Shown piece by piece: positions 7,457 to 17,112 of a stretch of DNA of 64,000 nt. The DNA comes from Altererythrobacter xiamenensis (GTDB lineage Bacteria; Pseudomonadota; Alphaproteobacteria; Sphingomonadales; Sphingomonadaceae): positions 248,001 to 312,000 of the forward strand of contig NZ_FXWG01000003.1 in the NCBI RefSeq assembly GCF_900177715.1, given 5' to 3'. The position numbers and the translations under genes were made by a program. How positions within the stretch are numbered: position 1 is the first letter of the stretch; each line of letters opens with the position of its first letter. The notes under the pieces are model-generated. The model ran no database searches and had not been told where the DNA came from. It saw only the letters and a list, made by a program, of their open reading frames with translations.

Positions 7457-7819
7457 GTGGCAAAGAAGGACATTATTGAACTTATCGAAGCTGAGCGGCG
7501 CGTTTTCCGTACCGCCAGGCAGTCTGGTGACCGGGCTTTGGCTTGGACCGCGCTCGAGCGAGAACATATTCTGGGCCAGGGCTTCTTCGGGCCGCACCTT
7601 CGTTCACATATGACGATGCTGGGCTATGCGGTTGAAACCCGCGATGGCCGGGAAGTTCTGGGGCAGGTCATACGTCTTTCGCTCGCTCCCCTTGGCAATC
7701 TCACCGGACGGCTTCCTTGGGGGAATACCGGACGCGCAAACGTGAGCGCGTTCGCGCCAATGCCATACCCGGACGACCTCTCAGAGGTTCTTACGATCTC
7801 TTCTGGCGAAGCTCGCTAG
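7457..7819 (+). CDS. DUF3703 domain protein
   Basis: A 120-residue soluble protein with the DUF3703 pattern (AWTALEREHILGQ, then HLRSHMTMLGYAVETRD). The family has no known biochemical function but recurs in heavy-metal resistance clusters. The conserved Glu/His residues in EREHILGQ and HLRSHM could bind metal, which is inferred. It is the first gene behind the MerR operator and is followed at once by a methyltransferase gene, so it heads the divalent-metal operon. Confidence 0.8.
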   Translation: MAKKDIIELIEAERRVFRTARQSGDRALAWTALEREHILGQGFFGPHLRSHMTMLGYAVETRDGREVLGQVIRLSLAPLGNLTGRLPWGNTGRANVSAFAPMPYPDDLSEVLTISSGEAR

Positions 7820-7827
7820 CTCGCGCC

Positions 7828-8472
7828 ATGGCAATTCTCTCCAACGAACAGGTTGAACGCCTCTACGACAAGAACGCGGGAATCTATGACCGATTGGTCT
7901 CGGGGTTTCGGTGGGCCGGTCTTGGTCGCTGGCGACGCGATCTGGTTAACCGGCTTGAACTCAACGCCGGCGACCATGTGGTGGATCTGTGTGCTGGCAC
8001 CGGCGCAAACCTCGCGTTTCTGCTTGAGAGAGTAGGACCAAGCGGCAAGGTGACGCTGGTCGACCTTTCGCAAGGCATGCTCGACCAAGCCCGTCGACGA
8101 GCGAAGCGCCTGCGAGCAAGTAATGTCGAATTTGTGCAGTCAGACGTAGCCGCCTTCCGCTTTCCGAGCGAGACTAGCGCAGTCATCAGCACCTTTGGAC
8201 TGGAAATGCCACCTGACTACGCCGCGATCATCGAGCGCGCCTCGGCTGCTCTCCCGACGGGTGGCCGGATGGCCCTGCTTGGCCTGAAGCACCCCGAGCG
8301 CTGGCCGCGATGGCTGATTGAAATCGGCATATTGCTGACCAAACCGTTCGGTGTGGCGCGGGAATATGAAGAGTTCCGCCCTTGGCTTCCAGCACGCCAG
8401 TTTCTGCGTGAAGTTCATTTCCGCGAGTTTCTAGCCGGTTGTGCGTATGAATTCGTCGGTGCCAAATCGTGA
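7828..8472 (+). CDS. Class I SAM-dependent methyltransferase
   Basis: A 214-residue methyltransferase of UbiE-like layout. The SAM-binding motif I is VVDLCAGTGANLAFLLE (residues about 51-67), followed by an acidic motif II (VTLVDLSQGML) and VEFVQSDVAAFRF. The substrate cannot be read from the sequence. Start 7828 (MAILSNEQVERLYDKNAG) is the natural one; the in-frame extension to 7717 overlaps DUF3703 by 100 nt. It lies in the MerR-controlled metal operon, 8 nt after DUF3703. Confidence 0.83.
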   Translation: MAILSNEQVERLYDKNAGIYDRLVSGFRWAGLGRWRRDLVNRLELNAGDHVVDLCAGTGANLAFLLERVGPSGKVTLVDLSQGMLDQARRRAKRLRASNVEFVQSDVAAFRFPSETSAVISTFGLEMPPDYAAIIERASAALPTGGRMALLGLKHPERWPRWLIEIGILLTKPFGVAREYEEFRPWLPARQFLREVHFREFLAGCAYEFVGAKS

Positions 8473-8474
8473 TC

Positions 8475-8888
8475 ATGAAAAGACAAGCGCTCAGACAGCC
8501 GTGGTTGCGCGAGCTTTGCAAGGCTCCTAAAGGGTTGAGTAACGTGCCGCGTTTTGTGTTGCCCTTCCTTGCGATCATCGCTATTCTTTTCGGTAGTGTC
8601 CTATCGTTACCTGACGCGCATGCTTCAGAAGGCGAAAGCTTCGTTCATGCGGCCGATCACGTTTATGCGCATGGGGCTGACCACTTCGATAGGAATGATC
8701 CCGAGCCGGACCATGATGGTCAGGATCATTCGGCAACGCATCATCACAATTGCAGCTTCGGTCTCGCCGATAGTGGAGTGTTGCTGGGGTCGCCCTTTGC
8801 GCGCACGAATAGCCTGAAGGGTCCGCTTGCGACTTCGATGCTCACCTCGCGCGCGCCGCCGGTTCTGATCCAACCTCCCAAAGCCTGA
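8475..8888 (+). CDS. His-rich exported hypothetical protein preceding czcCBA
   Basis: Up to 137 residues, with a hydrophobic export segment (FVLPFLAIIAILFGSVLSL, about residues 28-46) and then a His/Asp-rich stretch (HAADHVYAHGADHFDRNDP, DHDGQDHSATHHHNC). The composition suggests periplasmic metal binding; no known domain is recognised. The start is uncertain: ATG 8475 follows the methyltransferase stop by 2 nt, but a GTG at 8544 would open a cleaner signal peptide. A protein of the same style precedes the copper operon at 17812. Confidence 0.6.
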   Translation: MKRQALRQPWLRELCKAPKGLSNVPRFVLPFLAIIAILFGSVLSLPDAHASEGESFVHAADHVYAHGADHFDRNDPEPDHDGQDHSATHHHNCSFGLADSGVLLGSPFARTNSLKGPLATSMLTSRAPPVLIQPPKA

Positions 8889-8950
8889 CAGCAAATCATG
8901 TGCGAGTGCGCCTGCGCGCGCTCGATTGGTTTCAGTCAGGAGATACAATA

Positions 8951-10189
8951 ATGCGGTGCTTTGCACTGGCCGCGGCCTTGATTGCCGTGTCCACGGGTTC
9001 GCCAGTATTGGCACAGGAAACAGTTACACTCGAGGAAGCGCTCGCTCGAGCGGGCGTCGGCATTGAAGGGGAAGATGACCCTTCCAGCAATCCACGGGTT
9101 TACGGCCCTCAGGCGGAGGCCGAAGCCGCGCGTGCGGCTATCGACCAAGCACGCCTCCGACCCAATCCCGAGCTATCGCTTGAGGCCGAGAACATCGCGG
9201 GCTCCGGCGCTTTCTCCGGGCTGCGATCGACCGAATATACCCTAGCGATCGGTCAGCCGCTCGAACTCGGCGGCAAGCGAAGCGCACGCATCGCGAGCGC
9301 ACGCGCATCGTCCGATTTCGCCGGCTTGCAGAGCGAATTTGCCTTGTCGCAACTCGCTTTGGGGGTGCGCGAGCGTTATGTGCAGGCCGTCGCCGCAGGC
9401 CAGCGCCTCGTTCTCGCGCGGGAAATCGTCGAGCGAAACCGTGAACTGACGCGGATCGCCAACGTGCTTGTAGAGGTCGGGCGGGAGCCGCCTCTTCGAG
9501 CTATGCGTGCACAAGCTACGCTTGCCGAGGCGGAGGCCGAATTGCAGGCTGCACAAGCAGACGATTTAGCAGCACGTCAGGCGCTCGCGGCTCTCTGGGT
9601 ATCCGGACAGCCCAATCCCGCAGTATCGAACGTCTTTCCTGACTTATCGCCGCCCCTTGCGCCGCCGGTTTCCGAAGATCCGTTGCAACTGCGCATTGCG
9701 GGCGCTCGAACCACCTTTGCTGAAGCCGAAATTGCGCGTGAGCGCTCGCTTGGCGTTCCCGACCCAACGCTGTCGGCAGGTGTGCGCCGTTTTGAGGAAA
9801 GCAGCGATCAAGCGTTCATCGTCGGGATTTCCATTCCGCTTCCCTTTCGCAACCGCAACCAGGGCAACATCGCAGCCGCCGAGGCGCAATACCGCGCGGC
9901 AAGCGCGAGCGAGGCGATAGCCGAGGCGGACTACCGCGTGGAGTTCGAGCGGACGCGAACGCTTTATCTGGCCGCCGAAACGCGTGTGGAGACCCTCTCC
10001 AGCGCATCCCTGCCGCAGGCTGAGGAAGCGCTCAGGCTCGTCGAAATCGGCTACCGCAATGGCAGATTTCCGCTGATCGAAGTTCTGGCGGCTGCCGAAG
10101 CGCGCGACGCCATTCGTGAAAATCTGATTCAGGCAGAAGAGACCCGCGGCCTGCTCGCGGCGCGGCTCATCTGGCTCACCACACAGTGA
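8951..10189 (+). CDS. czcC: Outer-membrane efflux protein CzcC-like (TolC family)
   Basis: A 412-residue outer-membrane channel of a tripartite heavy-metal efflux pump. A signal peptide (MRCFALAAALIAVSTGSPVLAQ) is followed by two repeated TolC-type helical halves with long coiled coils (for example EAARAAIDQARLRPNPELSLE near the N-terminus and a matching unit near residue 230). Start 8951 follows AGGAGATACAATA; the upstream frame to 8900 lacks a signal peptide at its N-terminus. It is followed by the adaptor and the RND pump, with a gap of 11 nt. Confidence 0.9.
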   Translation: MRCFALAAALIAVSTGSPVLAQETVTLEEALARAGVGIEGEDDPSSNPRVYGPQAEAEAARAAIDQARLRPNPELSLEAENIAGSGAFSGLRSTEYTLAIGQPLELGGKRSARIASARASSDFAGLQSEFALSQLALGVRERYVQAVAAGQRLVLAREIVERNRELTRIANVLVEVGREPPLRAMRAQATLAEAEAELQAAQADDLAARQALAALWVSGQPNPAVSNVFPDLSPPLAPPVSEDPLQLRIAGARTTFAEAEIARERSLGVPDPTLSAGVRRFEESSDQAFIVGISIPLPFRNRNQGNIAAAEAQYRAASASEAIAEADYRVEFERTRTLYLAAETRVETLSSASLPQAEEALRLVEIGYRNGRFPLIEVLAAAEARDAIRENLIQAEETRGLLAARLIWLTTQ

Positions 10190-10200
10190 GGCCCATTTCC

Positions 10201-11352
10201 ATGAAACGTAGCCATTTGATCGCCGCAATCGGTGTCCTGATCTTGCTGGCCGCCTTGGCCTGGGTCTTCTGGCCCGCTGACTCAAACGGGCCCGACCAGC
10301 AAGCGGAACAAGGTGAAAAGAGCGAAGTCCCCGAAGGCGTTCTGCTGATCGACGCGAAGCAGATCGCAGCTTCGTCGATAGAAATCGAAGCTGTCCAATT
10401 CGGCGCAGCAACGGAGCTTGTATTCCCAGCGACCGTCGCCGCGGCGCCGAATGCCAGCGCACGGATCGATGCGCGTGCATCCGGTGTGGTGAGGAGCGTG
10501 AACAAGATGCTGGGCGATTATGTCAGGCAGGGGGAGGCGATCGCGCGGATCGAGAGCGCTGATGCTGCCGGACTGGCTGCGCAGGTCGCTACCGCGCGTG
10601 CGCGGGTCAATGAACTGTCTGCGCTCTACGACCGCGAAAAGCGGCTGTTCGAGGCCAATGTGACGGCCCGGCAGGATCTCGAAGCGGCGCAGGCCAATCT
10701 GCAAGTGGCAAGATCGGAGCTGTCACGCGCACAAGCTGCATCCGCCGCTGCTGGTGTCAGCGGGGATGGACGTTCGCTGGCCGTGACGAGTCCGATTTCA
10801 GGGCAGATCACCAGCGCGCCGATCGTGCTTGGCTCCTACGTCTCCGCCGGTGAAGAGATGTTCCAGATCGTGAACGCGAGCGGCTTGCAAGTGCAGGTTG
10901 CTCTGCCCGCCAGTGATGCTGCGAGAATTAGGCCCGGCGACGAGGCAACGCTGGAATTCGGAGAGGAGCGGGAGATCGGCGGACGTGTGCGCTCGATAAC
11001 CCCCGCGCTCGATCCGGAAAGCCGCAGCGCAACCGCAGTTATTTCGCTCGCTGGAGCGGTCCCCGGATTGCAGCCAGGCGCATTCTTGCAGGCGCGCATC
11101 CAGCCCTCAGGTGAAACCGATGCGACCTTGATCTCGGTGCCTGAATCCGCAGTTCAGATGGTCGAAGGCCGTGAAGTGGTGTTCGTTCGCACGCGTACCG
11201 GCTTTCGGGCGATGCCTGTCGTGACGGGATCGCGCTCGGGAGGGCGCATCGTGATCGAGTCCGGATTGCAGAATGGCCAGCGGATCGCGACCGAAAACGC
11301 CTTCCTGCTCAAAGCCGAACTCGGAAAAGAGGAGGCCGAACATGGACATTGA
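10201..11352 (+). CDS. czcB: Efflux RND periplasmic adaptor CzcB-like
   Basis: A 383-residue membrane-fusion protein bridging CzcA and CzcC. An N-terminal membrane anchor (LIAAIGVLILLAALAWVFW) precedes the biotinyl-lipoyl half (RIDARASGVVRSV), an alpha-helical hairpin (about residues 115-190), the second lipoyl half (SPISGQITSAPIVLGSYV) and a beta-barrel. It lacks the extra heavy-metal-binding and CusF-like domains seen in the copper adaptor at 19567. It overlaps czcA by 11 nt, consistent with coupled translation. Confidence 0.9.
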   Translation: MKRSHLIAAIGVLILLAALAWVFWPADSNGPDQQAEQGEKSEVPEGVLLIDAKQIAASSIEIEAVQFGAATELVFPATVAAAPNASARIDARASGVVRSVNKMLGDYVRQGEAIARIESADAAGLAAQVATARARVNELSALYDREKRLFEANVTARQDLEAAQANLQVARSELSRAQAASAAAGVSGDGRSLAVTSPISGQITSAPIVLGSYVSAGEEMFQIVNASGLQVQVALPASDAARIRPGDEATLEFGEEREIGGRVRSITPALDPESRSATAVISLAGAVPGLQPGAFLQARIQPSGETDATLISVPESAVQMVEGREVVFVRTRTGFRAMPVVTGSRSGGRIVIESGLQNGQRIATENAFLLKAELGKEEAEHGH

Positions 11353-14300
11353 TCGGTCTGAAAGCGGCTTCGAGGAGGAGCGCAGCAGCCATGATGGCGT
11401 GATTGGCAGCGTCCTAGACTGGTCTGTTCGAAACCGCTGGGCGGTCGTGGTTCTGGCCCTCTGCGTAGCGATTTGGGGGGCTTTCAATCTCGCCCGATTG
11501 CCCATCGATGCGGTGCCGGACATCACCAATGTTCAGGTGCAGATCAACACCGAGGCACCGGCGCTCTCGCCCTCGCAGATCGAAACGCAGGTAACCTTCC
11601 CTGTCGAAACCGGCATGGCCGGAATCGAGGGACTGGAGATGACCCGCTCGATCTCGCGCAATGGCTTTAGCCAGGTCACGGCGATCTTCGAGGAAGGCAC
11701 GGATATCTATTTCGCGCGATCGCAGGTGGAGGAACGGCTCGCCACGCTCGCCTCTTCGCTTCCTGCAGGCGCGGAGCCGTCGATGGGTCCGATTGCGACC
11801 GGTCTCGGCGAGGTGTTGATGTATACCATCGAGTTTGAGCATCCGGGCGGAACCGATGCGCCCAAGGGTGGTGCTGTTGGCTGGCAGAATGACGGCAGCT
11901 TTGTCACGGACCGGGGCGAGCGATTGGACACGGCGGTGGCGAGAGCCGCCTATCTGCGTACGGTACAGGATTGGGTCGTCGCGCCGCTGATGCGTTCGGC
12001 CAACGGCGTGGCGGGCGTAGACTCGATCGGTGGCTTTGAGAAGCAGTACTTGGTGCAGCCAGACCCCGACCGCCTCAACGGCTACGGCGTTTCGCTCGAC
12101 CAGCTGATTACCGCGCTGGAAGCGGCGAACCAGGCCGAAGGCGCCAACTTTGTCGAACGGGCTGGCGAAGCTCTTCTTGCACGGGTCGATTCCCGGCTGA
12201 ATTCCGTAGAAGACATTGCGCAGGCAGTGGTGGCAACGCGCGAAGGTGTGCCGATCCGCGTCGGCGACGTGGCAACGGTCGAAATTGGCGGCGATCTCCG
12301 CACAGGTGCAGCCTCGCTGAATGGCGAGGAAGCCGTCGTCGGTACTGTGCTGATGCGCGCAGGCGAAAACAGCCGCACCGTAGCTGCGGGTGCTGCCGAC
12401 AGGCTCGACGAGGTACGGTCGTCGCTTCCAGCAGGAGTTGAGGCGGAGATCGTCTACAACCGTTCGACACTCGTCGATGCGACCATCGTGACGGTACGCA
12501 ACAACCTTGTCGAGGGCGCGCTGCTCGTCATTGTCGTTTTGTTCCTGCTGCTTGGAAACATCCGCGCCGCCATCATTGCAGCTCTGGTCATCCCTTTGTC
12601 GATGCTGATGGCAGCTATTGGCATGAACCGGCTTGGCGTATCTGGCAACCTGATGAGTCTTGGTGCGCTTGATTTCGGCCTGATTGTCGATGGCGCTGTC
12701 ATCATCGTCGAAAACAGCATCGCGCGCCTCGCCGCAAGGCAGGAGCACGAGGGACGTTTGCTCACACTGCGCGAACGCCTTGCCGAGACGCGGGCAGCGG
12801 CGCATGAGATGATCAAGCCAACGGTGTATGGCCAGGCGATCATCTTTCTGGTTTTTGCGCCGCTCCTCACCTTCACCGGGGTTGAGGGCAAGACATTTTC
12901 GCCCATGGCCATCACGGTGATGCTGGCACTTGCCTCAGCATTCATACTCTCGCTTACTTTCGTCCCAGCGATGATCGCTCTCTTGCTGAACAAGAAAATC
13001 AACGAGCAGGAAGCAAAGCCCATCCGATTGGCGAAAGAGCGCTATGGTCCGCTGCTGCGCAGAGCGCTTGCCCGTCCATGGCCTGTCATCGGTACCGGAG
13101 TCGGCGTGTTCGCGCTCGCGGCGCTTGTCTTCAGCTTCATCGGCAGCGAATTTACACCGCAGCTCGACGAGCGTGATCTGGCTGTCCAGTCATTGCGTAT
13201 TCCTTCCACCCCACTGGAGCAGTCGCTTACAATGCAGCGCCAGGTCGAAGCGCGATTGAAGCAATTCCCGCAGGTTGAGCTGGTATTCTCGCGCACCGGC
13301 ACGGCAGAGGTCGCGACCGACCCTATGCCGCCGAACATCTCGGATGCCTATGTTATCCTCAAACCGCGCGAAGAATGGCCGGACCCCTCGCTGTCTAAGG
13401 ATCAGCTTGTAAGCGAGATGGAAGAGGCGCTCGGTAATCTCGTTGGTAATCTCTACGAATTCAGCCAGCCCATCGAGCTGCGCTTCAACGAGCTCATCGC
13501 AGGCGTTCGCGGCGATGTCGCGGTCAAACTCTACGGGGATGATCTTACGGCTATGACTGCGGCTGCAAACCAGGTCGCGGTCGTGCTCCGCGGTGTCGAG
13601 GGCGCGGCCGATGTGAAGGTCCAGCAGGTTTCGGGTTTTCCGACGCTCGATATAGCCTTCGATAGGCCAACGATTGCGCGCTACGGCCTCACGGTCGAAG
13701 ACGTGGCGCAGTCCGTTGCCATAGCGCTTGGAGGTCGAAACGCAGGGCTGGTGTTCGAAGGCGATCGACGTTTCGATGTCGTGGTCAGGCTATCGGATGC
13801 AAATCGCAATGACTTCGACCAGCTCGGATCATTGCCGATCGTGCTTCCCAATGGAGGAACCGTGCCGTTGCGCGCAGTGGCAAAGTTTCAGGTGATTGAT
13901 GGCTTGGCCGAGGTCCGGCGCGAGCAGGGTCGCCGGCTGGTGATCGTATCCGCCAACGTGCGCGAGCGCGATCTTGGGTCATTCGTCGAACAGGCGCAAT
14001 CCGAGGTCGCTGCAGGCGTTGATTTGCCTTCCGCATCGTTCATCGAATGGGGCGGTCAGTACCAGAACCTGCAACAGGCTCAGCAGCGTCTGCTGATCGT
14101 GGTTCCGCTCGCCTTCGGCGTCATCTTGTTGCTCCTGTATTTGGCGGTCGGCGGTTGGGTCCCTGCGCTGGCGGTGTTCAGCGCAATCCCCATGGCACTG
14201 GCTGGCGGGGTCTTTTTCCTGGCTATGCGCGGCATGCCTTTTTCCATCTCGGCAGCGGTGGGGTTCATTGCTCTCTCCGGAGTTGCGACGCTGAACGGCC

Positions 14301-14620
14301 TCGTCATGATCACAGCGATCAAGCAGCGTCTCGAACAAGGCTTGGAACTGGGCGACGCGATCATCGAGGGCGCGATCGCACGGCTGCGGCCAGTGTTGAT
14401 GACAGCGCTTGTCGCATCGCTCGGCTTTGTTCCGATGGCGCTTGCGACGGGAACCGGGGCCGAAGTGCAACGTCCATTGGCTACGGTTGTCATTGGCGGG
14501 TTGATCACCGCCACCGCGCTCACCCTGTTCGTATTGCCAGCCATTGTAAGCCTGATCTTCGCGAGAAAACCGCGCGCGACCCAGGTTGAGACATCAGCAG
14601 CAGCGAGGAGCGACAGCTAG
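11342..14620 (+). CDS. czcA: Heavy-metal efflux RND pump CzcA-like (HME1 type)
   Basis: A 1092-residue inner-membrane proton/metal antiporter with the usual twelve-helix, two-periplasmic-loop layout. The TM4 motif DFGLIVDGAVIIVEN has Asp444, Asp450 and Glu457, with the same 6 and 7 residue spacing as the essential Asp402, Asp408 and Glu415 of CzcA; this marks the divalent Zn/Co/Cd/Ni class rather than Cu/Ag. Start 11342 lies inside the czcB 3' end. The downstream P-type ATPase starts within its stop codon (TAGTG). Confidence 0.93.
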   Translation: MDIDRSESGFEEERSSHDGVIGSVLDWSVRNRWAVVVLALCVAIWGAFNLARLPIDAVPDITNVQVQINTEAPALSPSQIETQVTFPVETGMAGIEGLEMTRSISRNGFSQVTAIFEEGTDIYFARSQVEERLATLASSLPAGAEPSMGPIATGLGEVLMYTIEFEHPGGTDAPKGGAVGWQNDGSFVTDRGERLDTAVARAAYLRTVQDWVVAPLMRSANGVAGVDSIGGFEKQYLVQPDPDRLNGYGVSLDQLITALEAANQAEGANFVERAGEALLARVDSRLNSVEDIAQAVVATREGVPIRVGDVATVEIGGDLRTGAASLNGEEAVVGTVLMRAGENSRTVAAGAADRLDEVRSSLPAGVEAEIVYNRSTLVDATIVTVRNNLVEGALLVIVVLFLLLGNIRAAIIAALVIPLSMLMAAIGMNRLGVSGNLMSLGALDFGLIVDGAVIIVENSIARLAARQEHEGRLLTLRERLAETRAAAHEMIKPTVYGQAIIFLVFAPLLTFTGVEGKTFSPMAITVMLALASAFILSLTFVPAMIALLLNKKINEQEAKPIRLAKERYGPLLRRALARPWPVIGTGVGVFALAALVFSFIGSEFTPQLDERDLAVQSLRIPSTPLEQSLTMQRQVEARLKQFPQVELVFSRTGTAEVATDPMPPNISDAYVILKPREEWPDPSLSKDQLVSEMEEALGNLVGNLYEFSQPIELRFNELIAGVRGDVAVKLYGDDLTAMTAAANQVAVVLRGVEGAADVKVQQVSGFPTLDIAFDRPTIARYGLTVEDVAQSVAIALGGRNAGLVFEGDRRFDVVVRLSDANRNDFDQLGSLPIVLPNGGTVPLRAVAKFQVIDGLAEVRREQGRRLVIVSANVRERDLGSFVEQAQSEVAAGVDLPSASFIEWGGQYQNLQQAQQRLLIVVPLAFGVILLLLYLAVGGWVPALAVFSAIPMALAGGVFFLAMRGMPFSISAAVGFIALSGVATLNGLVMITAIKQRLEQGLELGDAIIEGAIARLRPVLMTALVASLGFVPMALATGTGAEVQRPLATVVIGGLITATALTLFVLPAIVSLIFARKPRATQVETSAAARSDS

Positions 14621-17112
14621 TGACACGGAATATCGAACTCGAACTATCGTCGCTTCTCCCGGACATTCCGAGCGACACCGACAGATGTATCGCTCGGCTG
14701 CAGTCGTTGCTCAGTTCGCGGGCCGGGGTGCATGCGGTCGAGGTCCTTGCAGGATCGAACAGTACACCTGCCCAGCTTGCAATATCTTACGATCCCGATC
14801 GTCTCACGATCGCGCGGATCAGAGAACTTGCGCACGTAGCAGGAGCGGAAATTTCCGGGCGCTACGGGCATGTTGTGTGGCAAACCGAGGGCATTAATTC
14901 GGTGCGCCGGGCGCAGACGGTCGCAGATCTGGTAGCCCGCGAATCCGGCGTACTTGAAGCAAATGCCGATGCGAGCGGAAAGCTGGTCGCCGAGTTCGAC
15001 CGCCGGCGTACCGATGAGACCGCGATTGCCAATGCGCTGCAAGAACTGGGGGTTTCAATCAAGGCCGACAAAATCGCCGCAAATGCCAGGGATGCTGAAG
15101 AACACCGCCATGACGATAAAGATCATTCCGGGCACAGTCACGGCGGCATCTTCGGCGCTAATACTGAACTCTTTTTCTCGCTCGCTTCGGGCGCATTTCT
15201 CGCCATCGGCTTCGGGATCGAGAAACTGTGGGACGGGCATCCGGTCTGGCTGCCGTTCGCTTGCTATATAGCGGCATATTTCTTCGGAGGCTTCTTCACT
15301 CTCCGAGAGGCGTGGGACAATTTGCGCCTCCGCCGGTTCGAAATCGACAGCCTCATGCTTGTCGCCGCTGCGGGCGCCGCCTTTCTCGGGGAATGGGCCG
15401 AAGGCGCGCTACTGCTGTTCCTGTTCAGTTTCGGCCACGCGCTCGAACACTACGCGATGGGGCGCGCGAAGAAAGCTATCGAAGCGCTCGCCGAGCTTGC
15501 CCCGGACACCGCACGGGTAAAGCGCGGACCTGACGTAGTTGAGATCCCGGTCGAGGAGCTTGCGCTAGGCGACGTGGTAATCGTGCGTCCGAACGAACGC
15601 CTTCCGGCTGACGGCTTCATCTTGGACGGCGTCAGTGCCATCAATCAGGCTCCGGTGACCGGCGAAAGCGTGCCGGTCGACAAGAGCGCGGTTTCGGATG
15701 TCGCTTCTGCGCGCGCCAATCCTGACAATCTTGCGGATGACAATCGCGTCTTCGCGGGGACGATCAACGGATCGGGCGCGCTCGAAGTGGAAGTGACCCG
15801 GCGATCGAGCGATACGACCCTAGCCAAGGTCGTCCAAATGGTGAGCGAAGCCGAGGCTCAGCAATCTCCTACCCAGCGCTTCACGCAGCGCTTCGAGCGA
15901 ATTTTCGTGCCTGCCGTGCTCGCTCTGGCCGGCCTGCTCCTTTTCGCATGGGTTGTCATCGACGAGCCGTTCCGCGACAGTTTCTACCGGGCGATGGCGG
16001 TGCTTGTGGCTGCTAGCCCGTGCGCTTTGGCGATCGCGACCCCGAGCGCGGTCTTGTCCGGAGTGGCCAGAGCTGCACGCAGCGGCATTCTGGTGAAGGG
16101 CGGCGCGCCGCTCGAGGATCTCGGTGCGCTCAAGGCCATCGCGTTCGACAAGACCGGTACTCTTACCGAAGGCGAACCCCGCATTACCGATGTCGAACCC
16201 GAGCAGGGTGTATCTGAAAACGAACTGCTTGCGATTGCTTCGGCGGCTGAAAATCTGAGCGATCATCCCCTGGCACAGGCGATTGTCAGGGACGGCAAGC
16301 AGCGGCTTGGCGATGAGACTCTGCCCGAAGCTACCAATCTCGAAAGCTTCACAGGCAAGGGCATCACCGCGCTTGTCGGCGGTGAGCGGGTGTGGATCGG
16401 AAAGCTCGAAATGTTCGGGCAAGACGGGGTCCCTCCGCTCAGTGCCGAACTGTCGGATGCTATCGAGGGCATGCGCGAGCGCGGGCGAACGACAATGGGC
16501 GTTCGCTCGGAAACGCGCGATCTCGGAGCGATCGGTTTGCTCGACACGCCGCGAGCGGCGGCAAAGGCGACGCTCGAAGCGTTGCGCGGCCTCGGGATCA
16601 CCCGAATGATCATGATCTCGGGCGACGACCAAAGAGTGGCCGATGCGGTTGGAACGGAAGTCGGCCTCGACGAGGCCTGGGGCAATCTCATGCCCGATGA
16701 CAAGGTCAAGGCCATCCGCAAGCTTGCCGGCCAGGACAAGGTTGCGATGGTCGGAGACGGGGTCAATGACGCTCCGGCCATGGCGAATGCCACCGTCGGG
16801 ATAGCAATGGGGGCTGCCGGATCGGACGTTGCATTGGAGACAGCCGATGTCGCGCTGATGGCCGATGATCTCGCCCGACTGCCTTTCGCCGTCGATCTGA
16901 GCCGACAGACCCGGTCGATCATCCGGCAGAATATGATCGTCAGTCTTGGAATTGTTGTCGTGCTCATCCCGGCAACCATTTTCGGTCTCGGGATAGGCCC
17001 CGCTGTCGCGGTTCACGAGGGATCAACGCTGATCGTGGTCGCCAATGCGCTTCGCCTTCTGGCGTATAAAGAGAAGGGCAGCACAAAAGACATAGCGGAG
17101 AAGCCAGTATGA
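14620..17112 (+). CDS. P1B-4 type heavy-metal P-type ATPase (Co/Zn/Cd class)
   Basis: An 830-residue metal-exporting ATPase. The SPC motif in the metal-binding helix (Ser466-Pro-Cys468, followed by ALAIATP) and HEGST at His799 in the last helices define the P1B-4 class, known for Co, Zn or Cd export. The phosphorylated Asp510 is in DKTGTLTEG, and MVGDGVNDAPA is intact. The N-terminal ~140 residues look like two ferredoxin-fold domains without CxxC, followed by a His-rich linker (EEHRHDDKDHSGHSHGG). The GTG start overlaps the czcA stop, with AGGAG 9 nt upstream. Confidence 0.9.
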   Translation: MTRNIELELSSLLPDIPSDTDRCIARLQSLLSSRAGVHAVEVLAGSNSTPAQLAISYDPDRLTIARIRELAHVAGAEISGRYGHVVWQTEGINSVRRAQTVADLVARESGVLEANADASGKLVAEFDRRRTDETAIANALQELGVSIKADKIAANARDAEEHRHDDKDHSGHSHGGIFGANTELFFSLASGAFLAIGFGIEKLWDGHPVWLPFACYIAAYFFGGFFTLREAWDNLRLRRFEIDSLMLVAAAGAAFLGEWAEGALLLFLFSFGHALEHYAMGRAKKAIEALAELAPDTARVKRGPDVVEIPVEELALGDVVIVRPNERLPADGFILDGVSAINQAPVTGESVPVDKSAVSDVASARANPDNLADDNRVFAGTINGSGALEVEVTRRSSDTTLAKVVQMVSEAEAQQSPTQRFTQRFERIFVPAVLALAGLLLFAWVVIDEPFRDSFYRAMAVLVAASPCALAIATPSAVLSGVARAARSGILVKGGAPLEDLGALKAIAFDKTGTLTEGEPRITDVEPEQGVSENELLAIASAAENLSDHPLAQAIVRDGKQRLGDETLPEATNLESFTGKGITALVGGERVWIGKLEMFGQDGVPPLSAELSDAIEGMRERGRTTMGVRSETRDLGAIGLLDTPRAAAKATLEALRGLGITRMIMISGDDQRVADAVGTEVGLDEAWGNLMPDDKVKAIRKLAGQDKVAMVGDGVNDAPAMANATVGIAMGAAGSDVALETADVALMADDLARLPFAVDLSRQTRSIIRQNMIVSLGIVVVLIPATIFGLGIGPAVAVHEGSTLIVVANALRLLAYKEKGSTKDIAEKPV

